Positions 47,073 through 60,215 are shown, counted from the stretch's first letter. The stretch: DNA of 64,000 nt from Sphagnum magellanicum (GCA_021904315.1 CM038913.1:7315958-7379957); one strand, 5' to 3'. Made by a program: numbers and translations. The notes: a model not told the origin generated them from the sequence alone.

Positions 47073-48359
47073 ATGGCACTCACCGCAAGAAAGCTGAAGC
47101 CGCTGCTGGACCGCGTCCTGGTTGAGAAGATCGTGGCACCCACTCGAACTGCTGCCGGTATCCTTCTCCCTGAGACTACGACCAAGGTACCTAAAACCAT
47201 GCTGCTTCCTTTCTCCCCCTTTTCCTTCATGTTTTAACTTCGAAGACCCGTGGCAGTGTAGTTCCCTGCACAGCTTTGTTGGTGATTGTTATGGCTTAAT
47301 ACTACTTTTTATTTGTGCAGTACAGCTTTCGAAGATATTTAGTTGCTATTCACGATTCTTGGGGGCGATTTTATCCTTCTTTTCGTGTTCTGTGGATACC
47401 CTAATTTGATGCCAATGTAGTATGTTCATTGCAAGTATGTGTTTAATTTGTGCTACTTGATCTACATTAAAATAAGCCTCGATCGGGGTTATAGGTTTTC
47501 TTTTTAATGTGTATGAACTCTGAGGAAATATGAGGAACTATGTATCCTGCTTGTGTTCATGTCCACACTGATACATTGCATGAGCTCAATGAACTTAGAA
47601 TGCACTACAGAGATCAGCTGTGGAGGTAAGGGTTCAGAAAGGAAATGAAAAGACTGATATGTTCCGGGGGAGGAGGTACAACTTCTGTGTATGTGGATCC
47701 CTAATTTTTGGTGAATGGCTTGTTGGTGATTAAGGGCTTTCAGATGCCAAATCGTGTTTCTAATTCTGCTCTGATAAGGAACCATTCATGAGGACATCAT
47801 GTTTTGGGCCATGAAGGTGGTGGATACATCCTCCTCCTTTTTCATGTGCTGCACAAACCCTAATCTGCAGGTCTGTACTTACCCTATGCTTTATTTGGGC
47901 ATTTGAAGTTGAATTCAGGAGTGGTGATTGCAACGGGTACTGGTACACGACTCAGGGATGGGAGTATCATACCTTTGAGTGTCAAGGAGGGAGACAAGGT
48001 ACTCCTTCCAGAGTATGGTGGTACATCGATTGTTCTTGGTGACAAAGAGTGAGTTGTCCTGTTCCTCTGCTTTGTCTTCTATGGGTTCTTGCATGTAGCA
48101 ATATCTGTGTAGTTTAATATATGTCAGGATGTGCTATGCAAATGTGCAAGCTTCCCACTCTACTAATCATTTTGATGGGAGACTTGTACTAGAGATGGTA
48201 GCCTTGGAACAATTGTAGATGTCTTTGTGTATGGTACAGAGACTGCCAGGCTGTGAATTGACTTGCTTTTCCTCACGAAAAATAAGCTTGTTCACTTTGA
48301 GACTTTTCTGCAGGTTTTCACTGTACCGCAGTGATGATCTTCTTGGGATTCTTGAGTAA
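47073..48359 (+). CDS. CPN10: Chaperonin 10, mitochondrial type
   Basis: Co-chaperonin that caps the Cpn60 ring during organelle protein folding. Three exons: 47,073-47,186, 47,909-48,048 and 48,314-48,359. Phases join (0, then 2) to 99 residues, the usual length of a single-domain GroES/Cpn10; plastid Cpn20 would be twice that. The N-terminus is ARKLKPLLDRVLVEK, followed by the mobile loop around residues 21-38 (APTRTAAGILLPE) that contacts Cpn60. Next come GVVIATGTGTRLRDG, the roof-loop part VKEGDKVLLPEYGGT and the end LYRSDDLLGILE. The ATG is the first in frame and fits the family start. Introns are 722 and 265 bp. No defects were seen. A (GA)n tract lies just upstream. The next gene, PEN-2, is convergent on the minus strand. 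Confidence 0.95.
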
Positions 48360-50698
48360 AAGTGGACTTACTGAGATGTTCATTCTTAGGATCCCTAAAC
48401 CGGGTGAGCAGCTTGGTCAGAAAGCTGTACAGAGAGCAGGCCCAAAATTTGTTAGGAATTGGCTGTGCAAGTGTTTTGATTAGCTGTTGTTATTTGAGGA
48501 TTATCCCAACAAATTTACCTCAGAACTCAGTCTGTTATCAAGCAAAGACTTTAAGGTGGTATTTCACAGGTCTGCTTTCAGGTTGTTGTGGAGGTCTAGT
48601 TGACTGGTAGCTAGAGGCTCATTTAGTTGATATCAAACTACAGCAGAGGATGTTGTCTGGCATTTTTCAACTCTGTGATGCACATGCCTGAAACACTGGT
48701 AAGTTGTCTGTGTCTTGGAGACTGGAATTTGAGTATGTTTTAGTTCATATCCTTATCTGAAGTCATATGTAAGTAGTCATTTTTTAATCATATCTACAAG
48801 ACCGTATCTCATAGCTGGTAACCACAATTGGTGTGAGAGGGTACCTAGAGTAGGGTGTCCACAAAGAATTTCTTTGTACTCACAACAATGAAGAACACAG
48901 CAACAAAATGAAGTCTTGAGGACATGCCAGTCAGAGTGTCACTTATCACCTCACCTTGGTCTTCTGAACTTCTTTAGGGAAGGTGTGAAATAGCCTTGAA
49001 CAACACTTCATAATCTTTTCATCATCTCTTTTTTGCATTCTATTCTGCTGAGCATTTTCTTGCATTCCTCCGTTACCAATCTGTGGTCATGTTTTGTTTT
49101 CTGTGCTAGCCTTTGGATTGTATGATTGTGTGTCAGTGGATCAAGAAGACAATGAAGTTGATCCCAATTATCAAACCATAACTTTCATTATGCCAACAAA
49201 CTGAAAGTAACTAGACAAGAATGAATGTGGTCGTAACCTTCTGTAGGTAAATCACAAATTCATCCTGAATAGTATTGCCTAGTGCCCTGACTGGCCACTA
49301 ACTTCATCACCTCCCAATGGTGGGTGGAGATGAGATATAAGTGTAAATTTCCACAAAATTACTTGCAAACCTTCCAAGTATCATCGCGCAAGAAGTTCTG
49401 AACCATCCTCTTCAAAATGAATCTCCTCTATTTCATGTGCAATGACTCTCATAAGTTGCTTTTTCATTTATTGTATTATTAAGCCTGGTTACCAGCATCA
49501 ATCAGATGAAATCAGAACACTAGAAAAACACCTGCATGTAGCCTGATTTCTCCAGGATTTGAAACCAGTTTTTCCTTGAAATAGACTGAACAATTTCCAT
49601 GCTGCTCAAACTTGGGAGCTGTTCAATCCAGAATCAATTTACTTTTTAACCATCTACATTTGTAATTTGAACTCCCATGAACTTGTTGCATCTGGTTGAT
49701 CAACAGACTTGTGGGATGTATCCAACTTCAGTTGGGATGTAGTTTCCTAACTTACTTCGGCTAGGTACTTCGTCACTACATAACTGCACAGACATTTGAA
49801 AGCAGAAGCATTACACATGAAAACTGTTGACATACATTTGGATTATGAAAGTCCAGTTGCAAAACATATTCATCAGAGTGAGCAAGTTTTTCTTTAGCAG
49901 CAAGAATTTCACATCCTTGTTGGCTTGCCTCTCATTAGTACCTGATTCCTGTAACTGACACAAAACTTTAGACTGGTGTACTACCTGTTTTGCACAACAG
50001 TCACTGTCTTTTAAATGCTTTACATTGATCAGCTTACCACAGTACACAGATCCACAAATTTGACTTATCAAACAAATAAGAATTGCATTTTAGTTTAGAA
50101 GCAACAACACTGGGAACTGTTTTTTGAGAATTCAGTAGGATTCTTGAGGACCCATATTATGTGGAAAAATATTAACTTCTTCAAACAACAAAATAATATC
50201 AGCACAAAACAAATCTGGAAGTAACATCTCACAGTCCTGAGAGAAAATCAGACTTTGCAGCCCAGGCATGGTACCTCTCTGCATTATGATAAGAATAACT
50301 TTTAAAACTTGCAGTTTGCTCCCTGATGCATAGGCATTCTAACACCAGCATTGTATAACTCAATACAGTCAGGAACATTACAAGATGTCCCTTAAGGTAT
50401 CAGTGCAGTACCAGGGATACTGATCATAAGAAACATCTTTGCTGCCCAGTCAAGGTACCTCTGTGTGCTACCTGCATTTCTTCACATCAGACACCAATAT
50501 TCACATGAAGGTGTTCCATCTGGAAACTGGAAGCCAATTATTATGTTCCAATCAAACCTCCCCATGAAGTCAGGCTTTCAAAACTGCAGTGTCTGACCCT
50601 GTTTTCTCTCCTTGAGAAAATTTCTTCTGTAAAAATCCTGAGAGAGGAGCAAACCAACCAACATGCACAAAAGTACATGAGGTGAGCAGGAGGATTAT
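48360..50698. other. Intergenic DNA between convergent genes
   Basis: It should hold the 3' ends of Cpn10 (plus) and PEN-2 (minus). No further gene was recognised. An 86-codon minus-strand frame at 49,811-50,071 has no family resemblance. Confidence 0.5.
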
Positions 50699-51455
50699 CT
50701 ATGCTGGTCCATACTTGTCGTCAATATCATAGATGGCAAGGTGTTTCCAGTAAGACCCAAACAGACGCTCGCCACCAAAAGCAAAGGTAAGGGCCCATGC
50801 TAGAAGAACCACACTAAAGAGCACGCATCCAATCCCAGATTTCACCACATCTGCTCCCCTCAAACACAGCCATATCACATTAGTGCAAACTCTGAGACAA
50901 AAAAAGTGAAGGCAAAAGACAAGAATAGCAAGACCCTAGTTCAAGCTTGACAACAGTGCAACACCACATGAGCACAACATCACGTAGCATCTCTCTGACA
51001 GGGTAATGGTTGAATATGCGATCTCCGCATTGAAAGGACAATAGTGCATCTTTCTTTCAATACATAAGACTGCAACCTGTTTCCAATTGTTGTTTTATGG
51101 CAATTTCAGGGCACACATGTGCAACAAATGCAGAATGATAAGCAATAAAAAGATCTGGTCACAGATGAGAGACAAGGAAAGGGCCGTAGAGCATCATCAT
51201 ACAACGGCGGATCAGAGGCTCGGCTTCCCGGTGTTGCAACACTGGCCAGAAGTAGAAGCAATTCACAAACCACAACAACGGTAGCAACAGAAATCCACCA
51301 TAATAGAACGACTTGGCCAGCTTCACAGCTTCTTCGTTATAAACCCCGAGCGGCCCGTCTATTGTTGGCCATTGCAACGACCCCGCACTCGACACATCGG
51401 TTTGCCTCCCCCATTCCGTATCAGCAGCCGTAGTTTGCACCGGTTCTCCCTCCAT
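50699..51455 (-). CDS. PEN2: Gamma-secretase subunit PEN-2
   Basis: Small membrane subunit of the presenilin/gamma-secretase intramembrane protease. Two exons: 51,203-51,455 and 50,699-50,850. The donor GTATGA and acceptor GCAG join in phase 1 to make the codon for Tyr85, giving 134 residues. Plant PEN-2 landmarks are LQWPTIDGPLGVYNEE (28-42), the first hydrophobic segment YGGFLLLPLLWFVNCFYFW (52-70), PVLQH, then YVVKSGIG and the second segment VLFSVVLLAWALTFAFG. The C-terminus is GERLFGSYWKHLAIYDID. The polar N-terminal extension of about 40 residues is usual in plants. The start is the ATG at 51,453-51,455; the frame stays open upstream but that sequence is CT-rich leader. Plant gamma-secretase substrates are little known. 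Confidence 0.93.
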
Positions 51456-52556
51456 TGAAATCCTCCAGCGATCACTCTCTTCTTCGCCTACAACAAACTC
51501 GAATTTCTTCCTCAAATCTGCAACGCAACTCCAATTTATCTTGCTCAAATCTCTCTCGCTCTCTCTCTCTCGCAAACCCTTGTTCCTCTGGAACCCTTCC
51601 GCGCTGCTTCGCGCAACCCCCTTCTTCCTCCGCTCAGAAGTTGCGCGGAACCAAAACCCTAAGAAAACACGGGCAGATTTTAGAAACGGGCAGTTGTCAC
51701 TTCTGGATCTTGAAATTTTGTCTGTAAAATGAAGTTTTGTGTAGGATAAGGACTGAGTATGGGGCCGAGAATGGGCCTGAGAACGGGGTCTTTCCAAATA
51801 TGAGGGCCTCGCACAAGGTGGGACAAGACCTGAAATCCCAGGACTGCCCTGCTTTGAGGTCCTTATGCAGCGAAAGATCTGGTAGAATTTTAACGTCTTT
51901 GATTTTGTGTGAGGAGGAGATGAGGCACCTTACATGTGAGATTTCTCAAACATGAGGAGCCTTACACAAAGGGTGCCTGCTCTCTTGCAGCAGAAAAATT
52001 AACAAGGCTAAGGTACCCTCCACATACACTAAACAATTCACCCAGTTCTTTACATGTATTTAGAGCTGAGCTGGGAGTCCAAGGCTAAGGTTGTAACACT
52101 TTCAATTGTTTCAAGGTGTGAAAGGAAAAAAGAAACGCCAACTTCTTCAAGTGCTAGTCAACATCATGATCAAGCATTGTCCATGCATTGCAGAAACTCC
52201 AGACACACATTTTCTTTTAATAATAATTGTTTGCCCTAAGTTTTGGGGTGTTTATTTTCTTATCTCCATCCATGGTTTGAGAGTTGATGAAGTCAGTGGG
52301 AAGAATTGACAACTAGTCACTGCCATTCAAAGGTGACAAAGGTGATGGTCTGATACTTTTCTCAGTGACACTCACAAGATTGTAACTACACTCATTCTTG
52401 TTGTCATGGAACTTTTGGTTTGCTGGAACAAACTGACATCATCTGATAACACTTGGATACACAACTTTGGGGGCCAACTGCATCAAAGGGATATAAAAGG
52501 ATAGTTTTCTCACAACATTTCCAAGAAGACTTCTTGAGTCAGGGTCCTTAATAACC
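51456..52556. other. Intergenic DNA between PEN-2 and beta-xylosidase
   Basis: 51.46-51.73 kb is the CT/GA-rich leader and promoter side of PEN-2. 51.74-52.02 kb contains CCTTA/CCTTACA words and a stretch (51,830-51,875) loosely similar to the hairpin arm at 37.4 kb, probably a dispersed repeat. The rest is unassigned. Confidence 0.45.
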
Positions 52557-52596
52557 CTATGGTTGTGAATTTCTGCCACCAGAAGAAGTTACATCA

Positions 52597-52660
52597 GCTG
52601 TGATTGAATCAGCACTTACGATGGCTATGCTGTGATTGAATCAGCACTTATGATGGCTAT
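52597..52660 (-). repeat. 32-bp tandem duplication at the 3' end of BXL
   Basis: Units 52,597-52,628 and 52,629-52,660 differ at one base; each starts GCTGTGATTGAATCAGCACT. The stop codon of the beta-xylosidase reading frame (52,625-52,627) arises at the junction. Reading the outer unit in its own frame continues beyond SADSITA with DVTSSGGRNSQP to a stop at 52,557-52,559. Confidence 0.95.
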
Positions 52661-55600
52661 GCTGTGCTTGGCACTGCCAACTGTAAGGATGTGTGTGCCT
52701 GTATCCAACATATATGTGCCATCCTCTTTCACTGTGCTAAGCTGTGTGCATGGATCAATGTTGAATGTGAGCTCACGCTGCTCACCTGCACCAAGATACA
52801 GTGTCTCAAATGCCAGCAGTTGCCTCAATGGAGCTCCTTTGATTCCTGCTGTGGGAGTTTCGGAAAATAGAAGCAATGAGTGTTTACCATCCATGCTGCC
52901 CACATTCTGTACTATAATGGTGAGTGCAAAGTTTGAGCTCTGGCAGATACCTGAAGCCAGCCACAAGCAGCCACATCATCAGTGACATTCATAACAACAC
53001 CTATTTGCAGTTATACAAATATGCAACTAGCAAAAGCACCTCTGCAGCATCAGTATGCACTTTTTTAGCTGCATACTAGAGGTTTAAGTGATCAACCAAT
53101 GATTACCTCTGTCTTTCTCTGAGCATTTCAGGCCAGTGTTTGAAGAAGCCCTCCATTGACGATAACAATGCTGCTCCTGCAATGTCGGTGCAATCAGAGC
53201 TGCTGGTGCTGATGTGAATACATGTGTGAATGTGGAGTAGCTGAGGCCATAGCCAAAATCATATACTGTTTTTCCTGTATAAAAGCGGTAGGTTCGGCCT
53301 GGGTATCCTGAACTTCTGTCTGGACGCATGTGCATATCTGTCATCTTGATCTTTGTATATTCCTCTGGGTACCATGAAACAGGCAATCTACCACCTGCAT
53401 TAAGATGTTTGGTATCAAACCAGTGGGACAGCCACATGAAACCAAACTAAATTGAGATCAACAAGGATCTGTGAGAGCGAAAGATGTGGACAAAGATGGA
53501 CGCATAAACAGTGCATATTTTATGTTGCTCAATTGTTGCATGCTACATTGGAATCTGAGAATGTACTGTGATGCAACTTATTTTGTAGTAGAAGCACTCT
53601 ACTGTTGAAATTGAAGCTTACCTGGATTATGGTAGCCAAAGATGATATTTGCTATGGCCTGGCCACCAGCCTCACCAGGATAGCCTACCCACATAATGCT
53701 TTGGATGCGACTATCCTCCTTTGCAACTGAGATATCAACTGGTCCTGCAGACATGATTACCAGCACTACTGGGCATCCATTGGCATAGGTTGCAACAGCT
53801 GATATGAGATCCTGCTGAAAACCAGGTAGAAGGAGGCTTGTCCTGTCAAGACTTTCTGTCTCTTGTTCCTGGGTTAACCCAACAACTAAAACTACTGCAT
53901 CAGCATTTGATGCAACAGCTACAGCATCAGGAATCAGATCCCCTCCTTCACAGGCAGTATCTGCACATCCTGGTGCATAGTGAACCTTTTGATAATCCCC
54001 AACACCAAAATTCATCAATCCGTCAAGAGGTGTAATGTACCTGCAAGGAATGCCTGCACACAACCTGCTTTGGGTTCAGACCACAACATAGGCTGGCCAT
54101 GCATCAGAGGAATTTGAGATGAGGCAACAATTGTAAGTTAGAGATGTCAAGGCCCTGATATCAGTTCCATTGATGTCCTTAGAAGACAATGCCATCACAG
54201 ATTGCATGGAATCAATGTTTAGGCACATGTTACAACAAGGAATTGACTCCAACTTGGAATTCTGTAGAGAGAGTCAGCTTAGGAAACATGCCTTCATAGT
54301 CACCAAGCATGACATGTGATGCATTTGCATTAGGCCCAATGACCGCAATTTTCTTATTTTGAGAAAGAGGTAGAATGTTGCCATCATTCTTCAGAAGTAC
54401 AATACTCTGTCTTGCAGCCTCCAGAGCAAGTTCCTGATGTGCATCAGTACAGACATCTTTTGGTCCCAGAGAGCCGAATTGCTGATTTACTGGATTCCCA
54501 TCAAACATCCCAAGACGCATGCGCACCAATAGAACCTGGTACAGAGCCTCATCAACTCTGGATTCATTGACTTTACCCTTATTGATCGCTGATTGAGTGA
54601 AAGCTGCAAGGTACTGTCCGCAATTCAAATCCAAACCTGCAGGTACAGAGTTGATGCACATCAGGTCTAGAACAACATATCTTGTATTAAGGCCAAACGT
54701 GCCATCTCTTATAAGGAGACATGAGGGCTCCACAATGGCAAAAAGACACTCAGTCCTTTGTTATCAGATGTCTAATAAATCGGCTTCTGTCAATGTTTAA
54801 CCTAAACTTTGCTTCCAAGTTCATCAGATGCTAGTTACGGGGCATGCACATATACTGACTAGATAGTGGTGCAAAACAGTTGATGACAGACTTAACGATT
54901 GAGCTATAGGAAAAAGCATAGTGTGAATGAAGACTAGATGCTAATGGGTACAGAAAGTCCAGTACACCTGCATTCAATGCATCAGCTACAGCGTCCTCAG
55001 TGGTAGGTGCATAGCCTGTGTCATCATGCATGACTTGAACTGCATCACAGTCAGACACAATATACCTGGGCCATCTCCGCAATGTACATCAGATGTCAGA
55101 ATAACTAACTTGTGACACAGATCCGGCCACATGTGTATGAGGTAGGACCTGCATCACAATGAGGCTGTAATCCTAAGCATACAATGGCACACAGTTGAAC
55201 CCATGCATATGGAAATTTCATGTGTCTTTTTCTGTTCTACTTGCATAATTCTGACATTTCTGTGGCTTTCTTTTCATTTTGCTAGATGCAACACAAAAGA
55301 ATGAATGGGAATATCTTGCATCTCAACCCATCTCACAAAGGATGAGTCTGCTCAGTTGAGTTGAACAAGCTGAAAATGATCAAAATAACATGAGCCCTCC
55401 ACAAGCAGTTATTCCTTAGAGCTGTTATAATGTGCCATAACAAGAGGAGGCAATGAATTCAAGATGAGATTAACAGAACACAAAGTAATGAACATACCCA
55501 TTCAGACCCCAATTGTTGCGAACAGTCTCTGTAAGGAAAGAGTAGTCAGCACAAGTGGGAACTCCATTAACCCTGTTGTAAGAGCACATCAAGCTGCTTG

Positions 55601-57080
55601 ATTGACCTTCTTGGACACAGCTCTGGAAAGGAGGATTATATGTGTCTTGCAGATCTTGTTGAGTAACCTGCCATGTTGCACTCAACACCCAAAGTTTAGG
55701 GCTCACTGAGAAACAACTGATACACATCACTATGTTCCTGACTAGAACGTTTGGCCAATTCTCATCACCATATCCAGGCCATATTTGACGATTGCTTGAG
55801 AATCATAGCTAGTTTTGTCACAATGGCAATGTCCTCCAAACATTGGTCTGTGCATTGCTCAAACGGTAGAATGTCACGTCTATGGGTAAGTGGTACAGCA
55901 ACGATGGGCATATTCCAAGTGGTCTTGCTACTCAGGCTCCAAACCCATCAGATGGTTGGACAATTCTCCAACGAAACATATACAATTTTCAATGCAGATA
56001 TTCTTCTCAACGCAGGGACTAGAGAAGCGAGAAAAGAAATTGCCCCGGCCGACCTGAGCATCAAAATGAAACCGGTCAGCGCCCTCCCAATTGTCCAGAT
56101 CGTAAGCTGTGAAATGCTTGCAACATGCTGAAACTTTCAACCTTCTGGGCCGGCTCAATGCACTGGCATTTGTTGTTATGGCACTGCTAGAGGCAGCCGC
56201 TATAGATCCCCCCTCTTGCATGCCTTTAACGAAGTAGATTGCATACGAGCTCGTGAGAGTGGGGTCTTCCCCTGAGGTTTCTTGCACCCGTCCCCACCTC
56301 GGATCACGAACGATGTTGATCACCGGCGACCAGTAAGTCAGGCCACCTATTCCAGCGTTGTAAAATGCCCTTGCTTCCGTCGACACAGCCTGCATGCACC
56401 GAACAGAATTCAGAAACAGATTCTTGACAAGCTCTCAGGAAGGAAGAGTCGAGACTCTCAACATTAAATTGTAGCAGGACGATGTCCACAAGAAGCAAGA
56501 CAAGAATTCTTGTTCCAGCAATGAACAAGAATGCGCAGGAATGACAACAACTGATCAGAACTATTTAGACGATCTTTTGAAGTTCTCCCTTGGACATCCC
56601 CCTCGTCAAAGAAATTCTCTGCGAATTGCAAATGCGATCATGTGAGGAATCAGGGTGATGCAGTACACATGCCTGACCAATCTGGTTCCAAAGAGTTTTG
56701 TTGAAGGATGCGGCTGTGAGGATCGGCAGAGGGAAGCTGGTGGCATGTGGCAGAGCCGGATCTGCCGCGAAAGACACGTGCGCGACACCATGCAATCCCT
56801 CCTGCCACCAAGAATAGCTGGGGATCCCCAACCTGGGCACAGCCGGTGCGTCGTTGACAAGCTGCGTGATCTTCTCTTCCAATGTCATCCGGTCCAGCAG
56901 ATCTCGCACACGAACGTCGTCAGAAAGGGAGGTATCGCAGAATAGCAGAGATTGCAGAGCTTCATTGACTTGGAAATTGCAAGCATATTGCAGCTGCTGT
57001 TGCTGCTCCGACGGCATTACAAGCTGCTGCATTATTAATATGTTGAGCAAAACGGAAAGCACTAATGCCTGCCTGCTCAT
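52625..57080 (-). CDS. BXL: GH3 beta-D-xylosidase / arabinofuranosidase
   Basis: Secreted cell-wall enzyme that releases xylose (and often arabinose) from xylan and arabinan. Eight exons: 56,673-57,080, 56,054-56,389, 55,498-55,667, 54,968-55,065, 54,292-54,636, 53,622-54,053, 53,107-53,394 and 52,625-52,950. All phases join, giving 800 residues. Residues 1-25 look like a signal peptide. The GH3 N-domain contains [36 protein letters not shown] and [12 protein letters not shown], with the nucleophile region [10 protein letters not shown] (Asp310 inferred). The GH3 C-domain contains [27 protein letters not shown] and [10 protein letters not shown] fibronectin-III-like end follows the [12 protein letters not shown] block. 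Introns 1 and 5 need GC donors (GCATGT); the others are GT-AG. The C-terminus appears cut by a 32-bp tandem duplication. Substrate preference cannot be read from sequence. Confidence 0.93.
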
Positions 57081-58435
57081 GACAGTAATTTTCAGTCGGA
57101 AGAACTACAGACAACAACAGCTCTGATCTTCTGCCTTCGGAGTCGAGGATCTTTGTTGCAATCCTCTCAGACGGCGATTTGCATTGGTAAAAGGCGCGCT
57201 GCACAGGCAGAATTCAAGCAAGTGTTGTATCTAGAAGCTAGATTTTTTGGTCAACACACCTGCTGTATGTATAAAGATCGATCCGCTTGGAGGAGTTGCG
57301 CTCTAGGCGAGGTCTTTTGGTGGCCTACCTTCGCAGAATTTGTCGATAGATATTGTTGTTGAGAAGATCTGATTGTCTATGTAATCTATATATTCTAACA
57401 GCAGCTTCAGGCTCAAGAATGCAGGGTCTATCTATCTAATCTACTTACTCAATCACGCGGCGTGCTCGACGATAATATTGCAAACTCCTCATGTCAATTG
57501 ATACTCTTCACCTCCCGTTGATCTTGACACAATGCGGCGTGATGAAGGAAACAGATATATTTCCGTCCTCAAAGAAAGTATATCAACGAGAATGATACAC
57601 GGTTTTCAAATATCAGTCCTGAAAGGGCTCCAAGTGATCAATCTCCAGCGTTGAAACTTGTGTTTGCTGGGTTTCTAAACAATTCTTTTTCGCAAGAAGA
57701 TGAAGGCAGGATGCAGAGCGTCTGTGGTAGAGAATGATGAACGAAGGAAGTTCCAATTTAATCACAAAATCACGGTTTAACATCACAAAACCTCACGGAA
57801 GCATATCTTTTGGGAGGTCCAAAATCACAAAACCTCATGGAAGCAACTCGACATCGTGTTTTTTGTAATAGCAGAAGCCCGATCGCGCAAGTCTTCAAGA
57901 CAAACTCCTTGCAAATTAATAATATCCACTTGAAGATTGCAAGATTATATCTGGAGATTCTTTTAATAATATCACTTGCGCCGGATCGAATTGAGCACCT
58001 CAAGCAGTTGCCATCACGAGGCAGAAAACAAAGCACACAGAAGACAGGAACAGCTCAAGAGCGGAGAGAGGAAGCACGTGAGCAAGTTTTTGGGCATTTT
58101 GCGCAAATTTTGCCCTCATCATCGTTTTTCTTTTTTCTGGGAGAATTTTCGCACTGAGACAACGAGAAAAATTAGGTTTGGGCCGGGGAGGGCGTGGGGG
58201 AAGGGGGGAAGAATTAGTGTGAAATAGCAAAAGAAAAAAACCCCCAAAAATTTGGAAAACTTAACCAAACTTTAGAAATCAGAAAAACTAAATAAAAATT
58301 TATTTTAAAAAATAAGACTGGAAAAAAAGACCATGGCCCTCATCCAAAAAATTCAAGTATTACCTTTGGGTTGTCTTTTTTGGGGTTTGTTTTTAGATCA
58401 TTCATTTTTGGTTTTCAAGGCCACACACTCAATTT
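57081..58435. other. Upstream region of beta-xylosidase and intergenic DNA
   Basis: 57.08-57.6 kb should carry the leader and promoter of BXL (minus strand). A 22-bp direct repeat, ATCACAAAACCTCA(C/T)GGAAGCA, occurs at about 57,782 and 57,826. A CACGTG palindrome (G-box core) is at about 58,075. No gene recognised. Confidence 0.5.
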
Positions 58436-58610
58436 TTACAGTCAAGCTTTCGCCAAATTTTGGCTTCAAAAATATGATTTCAACTTATTCAAAGGATTTT
58501 CCATGGAAAAAAGTGGCCCAAAGTTTGCCAGATTGTGAGCAAAGAAAATTCCTAGTTGCCAGACTTCAATGATAAGTTCCAGTAGGTAGTAGATCTATTT
58601 TTATATGAGC
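58436..58610 (+). repeat. Diverged copy of the 22.7-23.0 kb repeat unit
   Basis: It matches the reverse complement of 22,911-23,060: CCAAATTTTGGCTTC, AAAATATGATTTCA, TTATTCAAAGG, CATGGAAAA, GCCAGA and AAGTTCCAGTAGGTAG occur in order. A single unit here, against three at 22.7 kb. Confidence 0.65.
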
Positions 58611-59949
58611 ATTTTTGAAGGAAGATATTCTGGCTTGTGTTGAAACTTGAGATTACTTATAGAGTTATGATATCTTGAAGCAATTTGGTTTGTTTTAGAG
58701 CATTCTTTTTGAAGATTATATTTTTGCACGGTGAAATATTTGAATTTCCATAAAAAAAAAGATGTGCCTTGATACTTTTTAATGTAAATGGCAAAGCCAC
58801 AGTGTGACACACTCTCTTCTTTGTTTGTGTATGTGTAGGGCGCATTCCTCTCTGTAAAATTTTTGTCACCACAGAGGATGGCAGCCTATGTACAAGGATC
58901 CTCATTTTTGATAACCTTAGAATAAACCCTACACAAAGCATGGCCCCCTACACAAGAATGACACATACAAATTGAGAAATGGTCCTAGTATATTTGGAGG
59001 GCACCTTTACATGTATGAATATCTCTCCAGCTCCTAAACCTCATGATCTAGATCTGTTTAGTTTCATGATAATTTTTGCCTCAAGGTGCTTTCCAACACA
59101 AAGCCTACCTTGACACTTTACCCTAGACATTTAAATTTATGTTCAAGACCAAAATCCAATTCCCAACTGCCTAATCTTTTGTTATGGGAGAAGGGTAGGC
59201 ATATCTTTCCAACCTTTCCACAATTGAAGGTGCTCGTCCCGGGAGCCTTAAAGCTAGTAAGTTTTGAAACTGAAAGTTCTCAAAGAGTCTCTAGATAAAC
59301 CTTCTCCTACTTAAAATCATGTCATATTTTGATGACAGTCTCTTAAGGACCTTAGAAAACATTCAAGGCCCCATTCACGGTATTGGTGATCCTTATGCAT
59401 TAGAAGTGGACGATGTTAAATGAGCTATCGACCCTTATTTTGTACTGTCTGCTTCTTCTTTTTTCCTTGTCTGCCCTCACCTGATCCATCTTTTTCTCAA
59501 AAAGATGATGATGCCCAGACATAAAAAATTTGGATCCTGTTTATGCATGCTTTGAGTGTGTACCTAATAGGAAGTACATTTTACATCCTAGTGTCTATTA
59601 CATGCCCAAAGCATGTATAATATGCCACAAGATTTGTGTCTGGGCAGCTTCAAGATGCATCCAGTCATCACCAAACACATCTTGATCACACAATTGGGCA
59701 GTCAGGGAAAAAAGAAGCAGTCAATACTTTTGTAGTGTCTACAATAAGGACCCATTGCTAGTTTAACTTCCTCGAATGGAAGTTTATACTTCATACACAC
59801 CGAGTGATATATATATATACATATGACAGGATTTTAGGCACACCAGAACATGTACCTGTTTTTTTGCAGGGGAAAAAGGAGAGAAAATATCTCTATCTAC
59901 CATTAGTACATAGATCAAATTATTTTCAGCCCTTTAGTTAGTTATTGTA
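58611..59949. other. Intergenic DNA
   Basis: No gene recognised. CAGAGGATGGCAGC near 58,874 resembles 37,198. Confidence 0.45.
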
Positions 59950-60215
59950 GCTTAGGGTCAGTTTCCACATCGACAAAACAAATAACCTTTTTTTTTCAGA
60001 AAATGAATTCGTTTTTTATTTTGAAATTATATTTTTTTGCATCATCTACTACAATATTGTGATATGAGTCGTGAAATTATTCAGAATGTAACCTATGATA
60101 ATTATTGATGATTTTCAACATGTCAACTTCATATATTTTCACAAATTTTCATTTCACTATTTTGAGGATTATTTAATGAAGAAACTGACATTAGGGTAAG
60201 GTAGTAGCTATACAA
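59950..60215 (+). repeat. Dispersed repeat R2, copy 2
   Basis: Same order and orientation of words as 29,425-29,665. It differs by scattered substitutions and a small insertion near 60,100 (ATAATTATTGATGATTTTC). Confidence 0.85.

Noticed and set aside
51456..51797. 114-codon N-terminal extension of PEN-2
   Set aside because: Low-complexity CT/GA leader translated as Arg/Glu/Ser repeats; plant PEN-2 starts fit the ATG at 51,455.
52632..52985. 117-codon plus-strand frame
   Set aside because: Antisense shadow of the last beta-xylosidase exon.
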